Shown here: in pieces, positions 8,705-17,302 of the stretch
How positions within the stretch are numbered: the first letter of the stretch is position 1
Layout: each line of letters opens with the position of its first letter
NCBI RefSeq assembly: GCF_013394085.1
Contig: NZ_CP040910.1
Span: 1,660,767-1,724,766, forward strand
DNA: 64,000 nt
Source of the DNA: Limosilactobacillus fermentum
GTDB taxonomy: Bacteria; Bacillota; Bacilli; Lactobacillales; Lactobacillaceae
Reading direction: 5' to 3'
Position numbers and translations under genes: made by a program
The notes under the pieces: model-generated
Told to the model about the DNA's origin: nothing
Seen by the model: the letters and a program-made list of their open reading frames with translations, nothing else
Databases searched by the model: none

Positions 8705-9574
8705 CTATTCTTTTTTTAGTTCCTTCAGTGCGTCTTTGAGTTCTTTTTTCTTATCCTTGGTTACCAGCGGGTAGGCTAGCGGCAGGTGTGAAATCTGGTC
8801 CACTAGCGCATTGGCAACGATGTAGCGCGATGACCACTTGTCATCTGACGGGATCACGTACCAGGGGCTGTCCTTAGTGGCCGTGGCCTGGATCGCCTTT
8901 TCGTAGGCGTCCTGGTAGGCATCCCAGTACTGGCGCTCCCGAATGTCGGCGGCCGAAAACTTCCAGTTCTTATCCGGAATTTCGATCCGGGCGGCAAAGC
9001 GGGCGCCCTGCTCTTCTTTGGAAACGTGCAAGAAGAACTTTAGAATTTTAAACCCGTTGCGGGTCAGGTAGGCTTCGTAATCACGTAAGTCTTGGTAACG
9101 GTCCGCGTAGAAACTTTCCTTAATGTCTTTAACCTTTTCGATGTTGGGCAGGTGTTCGCTCACCAGGATTTCGGGGTGGACCCGGGCGATCAAAACGTCC
9201 TCGTAATAGGAACGGTTGAAGATCCCGATTTGTCCCCGCTCCGGTAGCTGCTGGTTGATGCGCCACAGGTAGTCGTGCAGGATTTCCGTCGAGTTGGGTT
9301 GCTTGAAGTTGGCCACCTTGACGCCGACCGGGTTGACCCCGGAGAAGACGTGGGCGATCATGCTATCCTTACCGGCCGCGTCCATCGCTTGCAAAACAAT
9401 AATCACCCCGTAGGTCCGCTGGGCGTACAAGATCTTTTGTAGATCGCTTAACTGCTTAGTACACTCCCGTACCCGCTTTTTCAGCTCGTCGGTTGACAGA
9501 CCCAGGTCGACGTTGGTCGGTGCCTTTTTGATTGCAAAGTGATCATCACGGTAGCGGTACTGACGGTAGTCCAT
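8705..9574 (-). CDS. Polyphosphate kinase 2 family protein
   Basis: Cytoplasmic PPK2-family phosphotransferase (289 aa) that moves phosphate between polyphosphate and nucleotides. The Walker A-type loop LQAMDAAGKD is at residues 61-70 and the lid-region motif FNRSYYEDVL follows near residue 130. KNWKFSAADIRERQYWDAYQ near residue 215 is typical of the family. ATG at 9574 follows GGGGGAAG. It is divergent from the unknown gene at 9645. The family contains AMP-, ADP- and NMP-preferring classes; which applies is not visible here. Confidence 0.88.
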   Translation of the reverse strand: MDYRQYRYRDDHFAIKKAPTNVDLGLSTDELKKRVRECTKQLSDLQKILYAQRTYGVIIVLQAMDAAGKDSMIAHVFSGVNPVGVKVANFKQPNSTEILHDYLWRINQQLPERGQIGIFNRSYYEDVLIARVHPEILVSEHLPNIEKVKDIKESFYADRYQDLRDYEAYLTRNGFKILKFFLHVSKEEQGARFAARIEIPDKNWKFSAADIRERQYWDAYQDAYEKAIQATATKDSPWYVIPSDDKWSSRYIVANALVDQISHLPLAYPLVTKDKKKELKDALKELKKE

Positions 9575-9644
9575 TCTACTTCCCCCATTCAAAAAAGCTT
9601 GTTAAACTTACAGTGAACAACCACTACACCATAAGGAGGTCGCC

Positions 9645-10250
9645 ATGTCACAACAACCATCCGTTACTTCGTGGCAAACCACTGTTCAACGGCAAGTCGA
9701 AAATGGCCTTCCCAAGGGTTTTACCCTCTTGGCTGCTCACCAGTCGAAGGGGAGTGAAAGTTTGTACTTCACTGTTTTAAAAGAGGGGGTCGTTTTCGAT
9801 TTACGTTTATCATACCACCCGAACGCCCACCCGGTGAACGGCTTAATTGACTTTGACCTGCGCGCTTTTCCGGGCAAAAAGTACTTGTTAAAAGCGATCG
9901 CAGGCGCCCTGTCAAACCGGACCAATGGCCACCAGTTAAGCTATCACGATTTTGTCGCCCTCGCCTTTGTTGAAAAGGTTAGTCAAGCTAGCGGCATCTA
10001 CTTAGTCGCACAAGAACACTTACTGTGCGCCCTTTCAATTCCGCCCCTGCTGGAGGCAACCCTCTTGGACCAGTGGGCCCGCAAGTGGTTGCTAGTTCGC
10101 TTCAGAGACGGTCAGCTCCTCTTATCGCACACCGGAATGGCGCTATTAGAAGCCTACTGGGAAATTGCCGATGTCTTCATCGACGAACCGATCTGGGATG
10201 ACAACCCCCGGATCGAAAGCCCGGCCGAGTTGATTCATCATTTTTCCTGA
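9645..10250 (+). CDS. Hypothetical protein, 201 aa
   Basis: The gene starts with ATG at 9645 after AAGGAGG and has codon use like its neighbours, so it is very likely real. I do not recognise it. It has no signal peptide and no membrane segment. The middle (about residues 110-160) is rich in Leu/Ala with acidic spacing, and the C terminus is Pro/Glu-rich. It is divergent from PPK2, and its last 13 nt overlap a small convergent gene at 10238. Confidence 0.7.
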   Translation: MSQQPSVTSWQTTVQRQVENGLPKGFTLLAAHQSKGSESLYFTVLKEGVVFDLRLSYHPNAHPVNGLIDFDLRAFPGKKYLLKAIAGALSNRTNGHQLSYHDFVALAFVEKVSQASGIYLVAQEHLLCALSIPPLLEATLLDQWARKWLLVRFRDGQLLLSHTGMALLEAYWEIADVFIDEPIWDDNPRIESPAELIHHFS

Positions 10251-10408
10251 TCATCGCTTATCAGATTATTATTACAGTCAACGTCCCCATACTTTGTGTG
10301 CCGTCGCTTCCGTCCGTTGCGAACGTAGTCATCTTCGGAAGCAAAGATTTGTAATAAATCCATTAAGTTTTCGCGTAATCGTTTCCGGATCCGTTTCCAA
10401 TCAGCCAT
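10238..10408 (-). CDS. Small basic protein, 56 aa
   Basis: A short open frame starts at ATG 10408 after AAAGGGGGGCGAGCG, a good ribosome site, and ends with TGA inside the last codons of the convergent gene. It encodes MADWKRIRKRLRENLMDLLQ and continues with EDDYVRNGRKRRH. The N-terminal half could form an amphipathic basic helix; the tail is acidic/Asn-rich. I do not recognise it. Confidence 0.5.
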   Translation of the reverse strand: MADWKRIRKRLRENLMDLLQIFASEDDYVRNGRKRRHTKYGDVDCNNNLISDDQEK

Positions 10409-10466
10409 CGCTCGCCCCCCTTTCTATCTACTTATCTTATTATAACTAATCTATCGAAAAATAAAA

Positions 10467-10496
10467 AGTTCCCGCTCAAAAAGGGGAGCTTTAATT
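10467..10496 (-). terminator. Terminator of YjeM-like permease
   Basis: Minus strand: AAAGCTCCCC, short loop, GGGAACTTTTT, directly after the stop codon. Confidence 0.6.
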
Positions 10497-11993
10497 TTAA
10501 TCTAAGACATGTTTTCGTTCAGCGCGACTATAGAAGATCCAGGCCACGATGCCGAAAAAGACCGGTCCAAAGGCGGTCCAAAAGGCCGTTACCCAGTCGC
10601 CTTCCAGTAGCGGTTCGACGCAGGTGAAGACGATCCCCACGGCGATAACTAACCAAACGATCGTGGTAACCACCCAGGTGGTGGTCATGCTCTTGTAAAA
10701 GACAAAGGGGCGGTCGAGGTCCTTTTTCATCTTGAAGAACGGGAACGCCCCGATCAAAAACAGGTACGGTGCCGAAGAGGAAACGTTCATCATATCGGTC
10801 AAAATCGTGTAGAAGGTCGCCGCCGTGCTCCCCCCAAAGGTAATGAAGAAGACGATCACCGAAACGACGATCATTTGCATCCACATGGCAAAGGCCGGCA
10901 TCCCCGCCTTGTTTAAGCTCGTTAACTTGTCCGGCAAGAGCCGCGGGTCACACCCCTCGACAAAGGACTTGATGGGCGAGTAGGTCATGACAAAGGCGGC
11001 CCCGAGCCCGCCGAAGACGTCGGACAGGGCGGTAATTTGCGAGAAGACCCGCCCGAGCGTCACCGAAGCGGCGTGGCTTAAGCCCAGGTGGCTACCGGCT
11101 ACGAGCCCCATGTTATTGATCAAAACGTATTCAACGTTGGCCAGGTCAACGCTTTTCTTGCCCAATACCTCGTGCCAGTTGGTGGTCACCCCACACATGA
11201 AGATGGCGAGAACGTACAGCAAGGTCATAATCACCATCCCGATGATCAAAGCGCGCGGGAAGGTCCGTTCCGGTTTGTCAACCGAGTCGATCACCCCGGC
11301 CATCGTTTCTAGACCACCGTAAGCAAAGAGGGCGTAGACAATGAAGGAAATAATGGCAATTGGCGATATAAAGGCGCTGTTGGGTGACTTGATAAAGTTG
11401 ACCGCCGTGACCGGTTCGGCTGTGGCGCCGTGATCCATGACCCAGATGGCTAGTGAAGCCAGGATAAAGACTGCGGCAATCCCCAGGGTGAAGACCCCGC
11501 AGACCGAGGCGACCTTGGCGATCTTGTCAATCCCACGACTGGACAGGTAGGTGACGATCGCCAAGAAGGCAATTTCCATGATCCCCAGCGTTTGGTTCGA
11601 ATCGAGGCCCAAGAGGTGCCAGGTCTGGGTCTTGTCGCTTCCAAACAACATCGTTGAAATCGACACGAGGAAGTACTGGGTGGACGAAACCAGCCAGACC
11701 ACCCAGGCCGACAGCCAAATAAAGGTCCCGATAAAGGCCGGTTTCTCACCGACGGAGCCCCGCATCCAAGAAAAAATCCCCCCACGAGCAGCCTTAAACG
11801 AGGCCCCGTATTCGGCAAACATTATCGCCGACGGGAGGAAGAATAAGATGGCGGTCACGATATACCAGATCATACTTGCGTAGCCCATCTGGTAGTAGGC
11901 CGTCAATGAGTTACTAAAACCAAAAATTGACGAAAAGATCATCAGGACCAGGCTGGCCGTCTTGATCTTCTTCGTTGAATTTTCTTCGTCCAT
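10497..11993 (-). CDS. APC-superfamily amino-acid permease, YjeM/GadC-like
   Basis: Polytopic membrane transporter of 498 aa with about 12-13 predicted hydrophobic helices. The start, TKKIKTASLVLMIFSSIFGFSN, and GGIFSWMRGSVGEKPAF near residue 70 resemble the glutamate/GABA antiporter-related YjeM group of the amino acid-polyamine-organocation superfamily. Charged residues are at both termini, and the C terminus is Lys/Arg-rich. It is a single gene with a long AT-richer leader upstream. Substrate is unknown; amino acid exchange is likely from the family. Confidence 0.85.
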   Translation of the reverse strand: MDEENSTKKIKTASLVLMIFSSIFGFSNSLTAYYQMGYASMIWYIVTAILFFLPSAIMFAEYGASFKAARGGIFSWMRGSVGEKPAFIGTFIWLSAWVVWLVSSTQYFLVSISTMLFGSDKTQTWHLLGLDSNQTLGIMEIAFLAIVTYLSSRGIDKIAKVASVCGVFTLGIAAVFILASLAIWVMDHGATAEPVTAVNFIKSPNSAFISPIAIISFIVYALFAYGGLETMAGVIDSVDKPERTFPRALIIGMVIMTLLYVLAIFMCGVTTNWHEVLGKKSVDLANVEYVLINNMGLVAGSHLGLSHAASVTLGRVFSQITALSDVFGGLGAAFVMTYSPIKSFVEGCDPRLLPDKLTSLNKAGMPAFAMWMQMIVVSVIVFFITFGGSTAATFYTILTDMMNVSSSAPYLFLIGAFPFFKMKKDLDRPFVFYKSMTTTWVVTTIVWLVIAVGIVFTCVEPLLEGDWVTAFWTAFGPVFFGIVAWIFYSRAERKHVLD

Positions 11994-12019
11994 TGGATTA
12001 ATCCATCCCCTAATTTAGA

Positions 12020-12032
12020 ATTGGGGCAATTA
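12020..12032 (-). promoter_or_regulatory. Probable -10 of the permease promoter
   Basis: Minus strand GGGGTATAATTGCCCC holds TATAAT within a short GGGG/CCCC dyad upstream of the permease start. Confidence 0.4.
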
Positions 12033-12235
12033 TACCCCTTTCCGAATAATCTTTAAGTCTTTAATGACAATATTAAAGAAAAGATGAACTAACCCTTCCA
12101 AAACGATGAATAGTCACTTTTAAAAACGATTATTTCCGGCTGGAATTCTCATCGTTTATTAATCTTACCCTCCACTAGGCAGCCGTCATTTTTCGTCCCT
12201 TTTTCGAAAATCGCCGCCGCATTTTTGGGCAAATG

Positions 12236-12321
12236 TGCTATACTATCTGAGACGTTCCAGATTTTCAACATTTAAAAGGGAGCGTGGTAGGGAGACCAGA
12301 ATCCTGCCACGCTCCTTTTTA
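12236..12321 (+). ncRNA. Candidate small RNA between divergent genes
   Basis: An extended -10 (TGC-TATACT, 12236-12244) is followed by about 70 nt with no coding potential and then a strong terminator hairpin. In that hairpin GGAGCGTGGTAGG (from about 12289) pairs with CCTGCCACGCTCC, followed by TTTTT at 12316-12320. The next plus-strand gene starts at 12411 with its own spacing, so this may be a free RNA or a leader attenuator. Confidence 0.5.
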
Positions 12322-12410
12322 CATTCCCCCAAGTTTTTCTTCTAACTTCCTTCGTACTTTATGTGTATGATTGAGTTTTGAGATTCGTTTAAGAAAGAAG
12401 AATTAACGCC

Positions 12411-13331
12411 ATGACACAACGTCCGCAACGGCAGAGCCGCTCTGAGGTGCGACCACGACACAGGAGTCATCGCTTTTACCCCCGCCTCTTTAGTTTTCTC
12501 TTTATTCTGGCGGCGGTGGTGATGATTATCGCCATGGTCAACGGTAACGGCTCCAACGATAACGGTCAATCAGGAAACGCCCTTACAACAGTGAAAAAAC
12601 AATTACTTGGTGACCGCCTTGGCGATCGCCTCCAACAAGCATGGCAAAAGCAGTTAAACGGTACCGACCAAAACGTGTCAATCGCCATCTATTCCCCCAC
12701 GACCGGACAAACTTACCGCCTGACTAGGGCGAGCCACGGTCACCAGTTCCACACCGCTTCCACGGTCAAGGTTGGGGTACTGACCGCCCTCTTGCTCGAC
12801 AATAACGGCCAGTTAAACGACACCGAAAACAACCTGGCCCAGGCAATGATTGAGAACTCCGATAACGACGCCACTTCGACCCTCTTTGAAAATTACATTG
12901 GTAGCAAGGAGGGTCTGCAAAAAGTCTATGATGAAATCGGTATGACCCACACCAAGGTACGTAGTGAGTGGGGGTTAACCACCACCACGGCCGCCGACCA
13001 GGTTAAGTTACTCAACAACATCTTTTACAAGTCTGACCTTTTGTCCGCCGACGAGCGCCAGCAAATTTACTCTTTGATGGATAACGTTGAAGAAGACCAG
13101 TCCTGGGGGACCTCGGCCGGCGCCGCTTCTTACCAGCTTAAAAACGGCTGGCTCGATTACGGTAGCGACCAGTGGATCGTCAACTCGATCGGCCACGTTA
13201 CCCTGAAGAACGGCACCGACTACACGATCGCCGTTTATACCGATGGCTCCAGTACGATGCAAGACGGCGAAACCCTGATTGAAAACCTGGCCAAGGCCAC
13301 CGCCAAGGTCATGAAGGACGCGAAGGATTAA
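12411..13331 (+). CDS. Membrane-anchored class A beta-lactamase-fold protein
   Basis: Predicted extracytoplasmic serine hydrolase of 306 aa. A basic N terminus and one membrane segment (about residues 27-43) are followed by a Ser/Asn-rich linker. The SxxK motif is STVK at 117-120 and the SDN motif at 150-152. The KTG position reads KNGW near residue 245, so the third motif is altered. Beta-lactamase activity is therefore not certain; a peptidoglycan-related or esterase role is equally possible. The ribosome site AAAGAAG is weak. A terminator follows at 13359. Confidence 0.82.
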   Translation: MTQRPQRQSRSEVRPRHRSHRFYPRLFSFLFILAAVVMIIAMVNGNGSNDNGQSGNALTTVKKQLLGDRLGDRLQQAWQKQLNGTDQNVSIAIYSPTTGQTYRLTRASHGHQFHTASTVKVGVLTALLLDNNGQLNDTENNLAQAMIENSDNDATSTLFENYIGSKEGLQKVYDEIGMTHTKVRSEWGLTTTTAADQVKLLNNIFYKSDLLSADERQQIYSLMDNVEEDQSWGTSAGAASYQLKNGWLDYGSDQWIVNSIGHVTLKNGTDYTIAVYTDGSSTMQDGETLIENLAKATAKVMKDAKD

Positions 13332-13356
13332 GTGCGAGCCAACTCAACCCAAAGCA

Positions 13357-13398
13357 AAAATCCCGCCCTAGGTCAATTCTGACCTGAGGCGGGATTTT
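13357..13398 (+). terminator. Bidirectional terminator
   Basis: AAAAATCCCGCC pairs with GGCGGGATTTT. It is shared by the beta-lactamase-like gene and, from the other side, by dacA behind two repeats. A repeat end fragment (TAAGTGCGAGCCAACTC) begins in the stop codon at about 13329. Confidence 0.8.
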
Positions 13399-13434
13399 AT
13401 TATCTAGAAATTAGCAGGCTGGGTCGCACTTCCC

Positions 13435-13552
13435 ATAACGTGCTCCTAACCACGAGCCTAGTGTCTAAGTACGGGCAAAGAACGGTGCTGGCGCACCAGC
13501 CATTTGCCCTAACTTAGCCATACAGCTCGTCGAGAAGGTTAGTCGCACTTCC
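13435..13552 (-). repeat. Structured intergenic repeat, full copy
   Basis: Core stem GGGCAAA / TTTGCCC with GGTGCTGGCGCACC loop region. It lies in the 3' region of dacA, before the terminator. Confidence 0.85.
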
Positions 13553-13555
13553 CCC

Positions 13556-13674
13556 ATAACGTGCTCCCAATCACAGGCCTAGTGGTTAAGTCTGACCACA
13601 GAACACCGCGTTCCGCGCTAACCTGTGGTCTCATCCTTAGCCCACGGCCTGTTTGATAGATTGGGTCGCACTTC
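13556..13674 (-). repeat. Structured intergenic repeat, full copy, abutting dacA stop
   Basis: Core GACCACAG / CTGTGGTC. The GCACTTC end stops 1 nt from the dacA stop codon at 13676. Tandem with the copy at 13435. Confidence 0.88.
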
Positions 13675-13675
13675 T

Positions 13676-14929
13676 TTAAAACCAACCCTTATTCTTGTGA
13701 ACCGTCTTCGTCGCGTACACCGGCAAGTCCACGTCCGGGGCCCCCTTCACGTGTACCCGCAGGACGCCGACTTTTTCGCCCTTCTTCACGGGGGCGCGCA
13801 GCTTGTGGCCGCCGATCGTCCGCTTGTTTTTATCCAAGATTAACTCGACGTCGGCCTTCTTGAGGCTGGTGTTCTTGGCTAACCACAGGGTGGTGGCCTT
13901 CTTGAGGGTTAAGCCAACCGTCTTGGGGCCCTTCTTTTCGGCGTGGGCGACGGTGACTGATTGAACGCCCTTCTTGAAGTCGCTGAGCTTGTTAACGGTC
14001 AGGTACTGGTACTTGTCGAGGACCTGGCCGATCATTGCGTCGGTGACCTTAAACTGGTTGTTGTATTCCCCCGGCACCTTCAAAACCACTGTGATCAAGC
14101 GGCGGCCGTTAAAGGTCCCGGTCCCCACGAAGCAGTAGCCCGACGAATCGGTCATCCCGGTCTTTAAACCGTCCACCTCACCATGGGTCGATGCGGCGGC
14201 GTTTTGAGGCAGCATCGAGTTGATGTTGACCATTTCGTACTGCTGGCTGTCGGACACTTGGAAGTTGACGAACTTTTGCTTGGTGATTTCCAAGACGCTT
14301 GGGTACTTCTCCACTAGGTAACGGGCAATCTTGGCAACGTCTTTGGCCGACAGCTGGTTTTCCGCCTTCTTGGAGACGTTTTTCAACCGCATCTCGCCGA
14401 GGTCGCCATTAGCGAGACCAATCATGTTGTAGATCTTGGCGTCGGTCACCCCGGCCTCTTTAGCGACCGCCTGCATCTTCTGGTTGAAGGCGGCCGTGGA
14501 CCCCGCCGAGGCAAGGGCGAGGGCTTCCGCCGACCCGTCGGCCGAAACAATCATCATTGATTCCACCAAGGACTTAACGGTGTAGGACTCCCCCTCGTTT
14601 AACTGGACGTTGGAGAAGCGCCAGTCGTTGGCGACCTTAGCGACCTCCTTTGAGATCTTAATCTTTTGGTCCCACTTGAGCTTACCCTGTTCGATGTCTT
14701 GTTCGATCACCGCTAGGGTCCGGATTTTAATCACCGAAGCGATCGGGTAGCGCTTGGTGGCGTTCTTTTCGTAGAGCACCTGACCCGTTTCGGCGTCAAT
14801 CGTGATCGCCGCCCGGGCGTCGACGGTGCTGCTGGCGTTGGCGACAGCGCCGGCACTAGTGGCCAGCACGGTGGTAAAGGTGACGACCACCAACAAGAGG
14901 TGGAAGCAGACCCGGCGTAGTTTTCTCAT
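13676..14929 (-). CDS. dacA: D-alanyl-D-alanine carboxypeptidase (PBP5 type)
   Basis: Secreted penicillin-binding protein (417 aa) that trims the terminal D-Ala of peptidoglycan stem peptides. A signal peptide covers about residues 1-32 (basic start, LLLVVVTFTTVLATSAGA). The catalytic SxxK is SVIK at 65-68 and KTG is in LKTGMTDSSGY. The SxN motif reads SAD at 129-131, with Asp in place of Asn. A C-terminal beta domain (about residues 310-417) follows. The start at 14929 gives a proper signal peptide; the longer frame upstream does not. The SxN change could lower or alter activity. Confidence 0.88.
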   Translation of the reverse strand: MRKLRRVCFHLLLVVVTFTTVLATSAGAVANASSTVDARAAITIDAETGQVLYEKNATKRYPIASVIKIRTLAVIEQDIEQGKLKWDQKIKISKEVAKVANDWRFSNVQLNEGESYTVKSLVESMMIVSADGSAEALALASAGSTAAFNQKMQAVAKEAGVTDAKIYNMIGLANGDLGEMRLKNVSKKAENQLSAKDVAKIARYLVEKYPSVLEITKQKFVNFQVSDSQQYEMVNINSMLPQNAAASTHGEVDGLKTGMTDSSGYCFVGTGTFNGRRLITVVLKVPGEYNNQFKVTDAMIGQVLDKYQYLTVNKLSDFKKGVQSVTVAHAEKKGPKTVGLTLKKATTLWLAKNTSLKKADVELILDKNKRTIGGHKLRAPVKKGEKVGVLRVHVKGAPDVDLPVYATKTVHKNKGWF

Positions 14930-14963
14930 CGTTACTCTCAATCTCTCTTCTAAACTTTGGCAA

Positions 14964-15000
14964 CAAAAAAACGGCAACGTTCACCGTTCCCGTTTTATAT
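14964..15000 (-). terminator. Terminator of the 15070 gene
   Basis: Minus strand AAACGGGAACGG pairs with CGTTGCCGTTT and is followed by seven T. Confidence 0.75.
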
Positions 15001-15069
15001 ATTAGCGGATCTGATTGATTAATAGTTATTTTATGGAAAACCGTTAATAAACTGTAATCTTTTCGCAAA

Positions 15070-15618
15070 CTAAGCCCGTGGTTCCCGGTTTGGGAAGTGC
15101 ATCGCTACCGGTCGCCCCGGTTGACCGGGTTGGTTGGGGGCCGGTTGGCGGGCCGCCATCTTCTTTTGCATCTCGCGGATCGATGCTTCCCGGATCTGAT
15201 CGGCCTGCTTCTTTAAGTCGGTGTCGCTACCGGACTCGTAAACCGAGAACTGGCCGACGATCTGGATGTCAATTAACTCCAGTTCGTTAGGCACTAAGAA
15301 CTCACTCTTGAGCAGGCTAGCCAGGTACTTAGTAGCGTCTGATAGGTCTTCTAAGCGACCAAAACTATCGCCGTAGTGCTTCATCTTGGCGGCCTTCTCG
15401 GTGTGCCACTGGTAGTACTCGTTAAACTGGTCAATAACGCGGTTTAAAGAGTGGCGGTACTCGCGGCGGAACTGCGGGACCCCCTGCAGGTTTTCGGAAA
15501 TGTACTTCTCTTTAGCAATGAATTCCATGTTAAAGCCAGAGGGGTTTTGCCGAAGCTCCTCTTGGGTTTGCCCCTCTAGTTTGGGGGTAATGTGGAACTG
15601 AATTAAGCGTGCGTCCAT
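15070..15618 (-). CDS. Hypothetical protein, 182 aa
   Basis: ATG at 15618 follows GAGGTGAAATC, so the gene is real. I do not recognise the family. It is cytoplasmic by composition. Residues 1-130 look like a compact mixed domain with a probable helix around RREYRHSLNRVIDQFNEYY. The C terminus (about 145-182) is Gln/Pro/Arg-rich and low in complexity. It is monocistronic with its own terminator. An ATP- or metal-binding motif was looked for and not seen. Confidence 0.65.
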   Translation of the reverse strand: MDARLIQFHITPKLEGQTQEELRQNPSGFNMEFIAKEKYISENLQGVPQFRREYRHSLNRVIDQFNEYYQWHTEKAAKMKHYGDSFGRLEDLSDATKYLASLLKSEFLVPNELELIDIQIVGQFSVYESGSDTDLKKQADQIREASIREMQKKMAARQPAPNQPGQPGRPVAMHFPNREPRA

Positions 15619-15797
15619 GATTTCACCTCGTTTTGTATTCCCTTCAGTCTACTATTAGTGACCGGGTGCTGACAAGGGAGGCGCCCAGTTGTCCATTTGA
15701 CTTTCCCTTACTATCCTTTTTCATCTGATAAGTTAATCAAAAAATTTGCTAGATGGTGGTATGATAAGAGAAACGCTTTCAGGAGGTACTGGTTATC

Positions 15798-16622
15798 ATG
15801 CTCGAACACTACTTGATTGGGACCTACACCCACCACACCAGCCAGGGCATCTACTCGGTAACCCTAGATACCAGCGCGGGCCGGCTGTCACCCACCCGCC
15901 TGGAAATACCAATTCAAAAACCGATTTTTATGACCTTTGCTAACAACGGGATCTTGTACACGATCGAAAAGCTGGACCAAGACCACGCCGCCATTACCTC
16001 CTTTAAAGAGGAGGGGGGCTACTTTACCCGGCTCAGTTCGGTCAGTGCCCCGGGGACCACGACCGCTTACTTGGCCATCGATGAAGAACGCCAACTGCTC
16101 TTTTCGGCCAACTACCACATGTCGACCGTCACCACCCACCAGGATCAACCGGGATTTGGGGACCGCCACCTAACCTTCGGGCGTGACGGGCGCTTCATGT
16201 ACCTGGTCGGCGAATTGTCCTCCAAGCTGGAGGTCCTCGCCTACGATCAAGAGAACGGTGAACTATCGTCAATCCAAACCGTTTCGACCATCCCGGCCGA
16301 CTGGACCGCCCACAACGGGGCCGCCGCCATTCACGTTTGCCACAGTGGCCGCTTCGTCTACGTTTCTAACCGCGGTGAAAACACGATCGCCGTTTTTGAG
16401 GTCCAACCTGACGGCCGGGTCAAGCACATCCAGTCGGTGGCCACGGCCGGCGACTTCCCGCGCGACTTCTCCTTGAGCCACGACCAGAAGTTTATGATCG
16501 TTGCCAACCAAAACACCAACGATTTAACCCTGATGCGCCGCGATCCGGCTACCGGGCACCTAGCCACCAACCAAACCGGGGTACCATGCCCGGAACCGGT
16601 GCAGGTGCTGTATTGGAAGTGA
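15798..16622 (+). CDS. Lactonase-family beta-propeller protein, internally shortened
   Basis: Relative of the seven-bladed 6-phosphogluconolactonase/3-carboxymuconate cyclase family (PF10282 type). The start, LEHYLIGTYTHHTSQGIYSVTLD, and GRFVYVSNRGENTIAVFEV are typical. Members are usually about 340 aa; this one has 274. After SANYHMSTVTTHQDQPG (about residue 118) the sequence goes straight to FGDRHLTFGRDGRFMYLVGELSS, skipping 60-70 residues normally present, with the frame kept. One or two propeller blades are probably lost, so function is doubtful. AGGAGG at 15781 is the ribosome site. Confidence 0.78.
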   Translation: MLEHYLIGTYTHHTSQGIYSVTLDTSAGRLSPTRLEIPIQKPIFMTFANNGILYTIEKLDQDHAAITSFKEEGGYFTRLSSVSAPGTTTAYLAIDEERQLLFSANYHMSTVTTHQDQPGFGDRHLTFGRDGRFMYLVGELSSKLEVLAYDQENGELSSIQTVSTIPADWTAHNGAAAIHVCHSGRFVYVSNRGENTIAVFEVQPDGRVKHIQSVATAGDFPRDFSLSHDQKFMIVANQNTNDLTLMRRDPATGHLATNQTGVPCPEPVQVLYWK

Positions 16623-16623
16623 A

Positions 16624-16655
16624 GGAAGTGCGGACCAACCATTGGCAGGCCGGAT
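16624..16655 (+). repeat. End fragment of the structured repeat
   Basis: GGAAGTGCGGACCAACCATT then GGCAGGCCGG, starting right after the lactonase stop codon; the rest of the element is absent. Confidence 0.75.
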
Positions 16656-16671
16656 AACACCCAGAAATTCA

Positions 16672-16714
16672 AAACGAGCGCCTAAGAGAAAGTTTGCTCG
16701 GGCGCTCGTTTTAG
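16672..16714 (+). terminator. Bidirectional terminator
   Basis: AAACGAGCGCC pairs with GGCGCTCGTTTT, between the convergent lactonase and PAP2 genes. Confidence 0.8.
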
Positions 16715-17302
16715 TTAGAAAATTAGTTGGTACAACAGGGTGCTGATGATAAACCAGGCCCCGGCAAAGAGAACGGTGCCGGCAACGTCACTGACGTGGT
16801 GGGCCCGCAGGATGATCCGCGAGCTAGCTACCAATAGCCAGGCCACGCCCCCGATCACGATCACCGGCCAAATCGGCCATAGTTCCACGACCATCAGGTA
16901 CAGGTTCGTTCCCCCCAGTACGTGACCGCTGGGAAAGGAATAACCATCATCATGTTCCAAATGGGCCCCCGGGCGTTCGCGCTTGAGGGTCTTTTTAGTG
17001 ATGATCCCTAACACGTTGCCGATCCCTAACGTCCACAAAACCCAGGCGGCGGCCTGTTCTTCGTGGATAACCAACAGGGCGACGGTCAAAATCAAGACGT
17101 AAACCACGACCGCCCAGGGTTCACCGACCCAGGCCACCAGGTTCCAAAAGCGGTTGTCGGGCTGGTGGGGCATTTTAGCAAAGGCCCAGTCGTCAAAGCG
17201 GGCGACCAGGCCGTGGTGGGCCAGGTCCAATAAGAGCAACCCCAAGAGGACCAGGAGCCCGATTAACCAGGCCCCCCAGTGGGGAATCACCGTCACGCTC
17301 AC
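16715..17302 (-). CDS. PAP2-family membrane phosphatase
   Basis: Membrane phosphatase of 195 aa with about five to six hydrophobic segments. The three PAP2 signatures are present: KKTLKRERP, FPSGH, and SRIILRAHHVSD. Members hydrolyse lipid phosphates such as phosphatidylglycerol phosphate or undecaprenyl pyrophosphate. GTG at 17302 overlaps the stop of the MazG-like gene by 4 nt (GTGA), showing translational coupling. It is the last gene of the Nudix-helicase-MazG operon; whether it belongs functionally with them is unknown. Confidence 0.88.
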   Translation of the reverse strand: MSVTVIPHWGAWLIGLLVLLGLLLLDLAHHGLVARFDDWAFAKMPHQPDNRFWNLVAWVGEPWAVVVYVLILTVALLVIHEEQAAAWVLWTLGIGNVLGIITKKTLKRERPGAHLEHDDGYSFPSGHVLGGTNLYLMVVELWPIWPVIVIGGVAWLLVASSRIILRAHHVSDVAGTVLFAGAWFIISTLLYQLIF

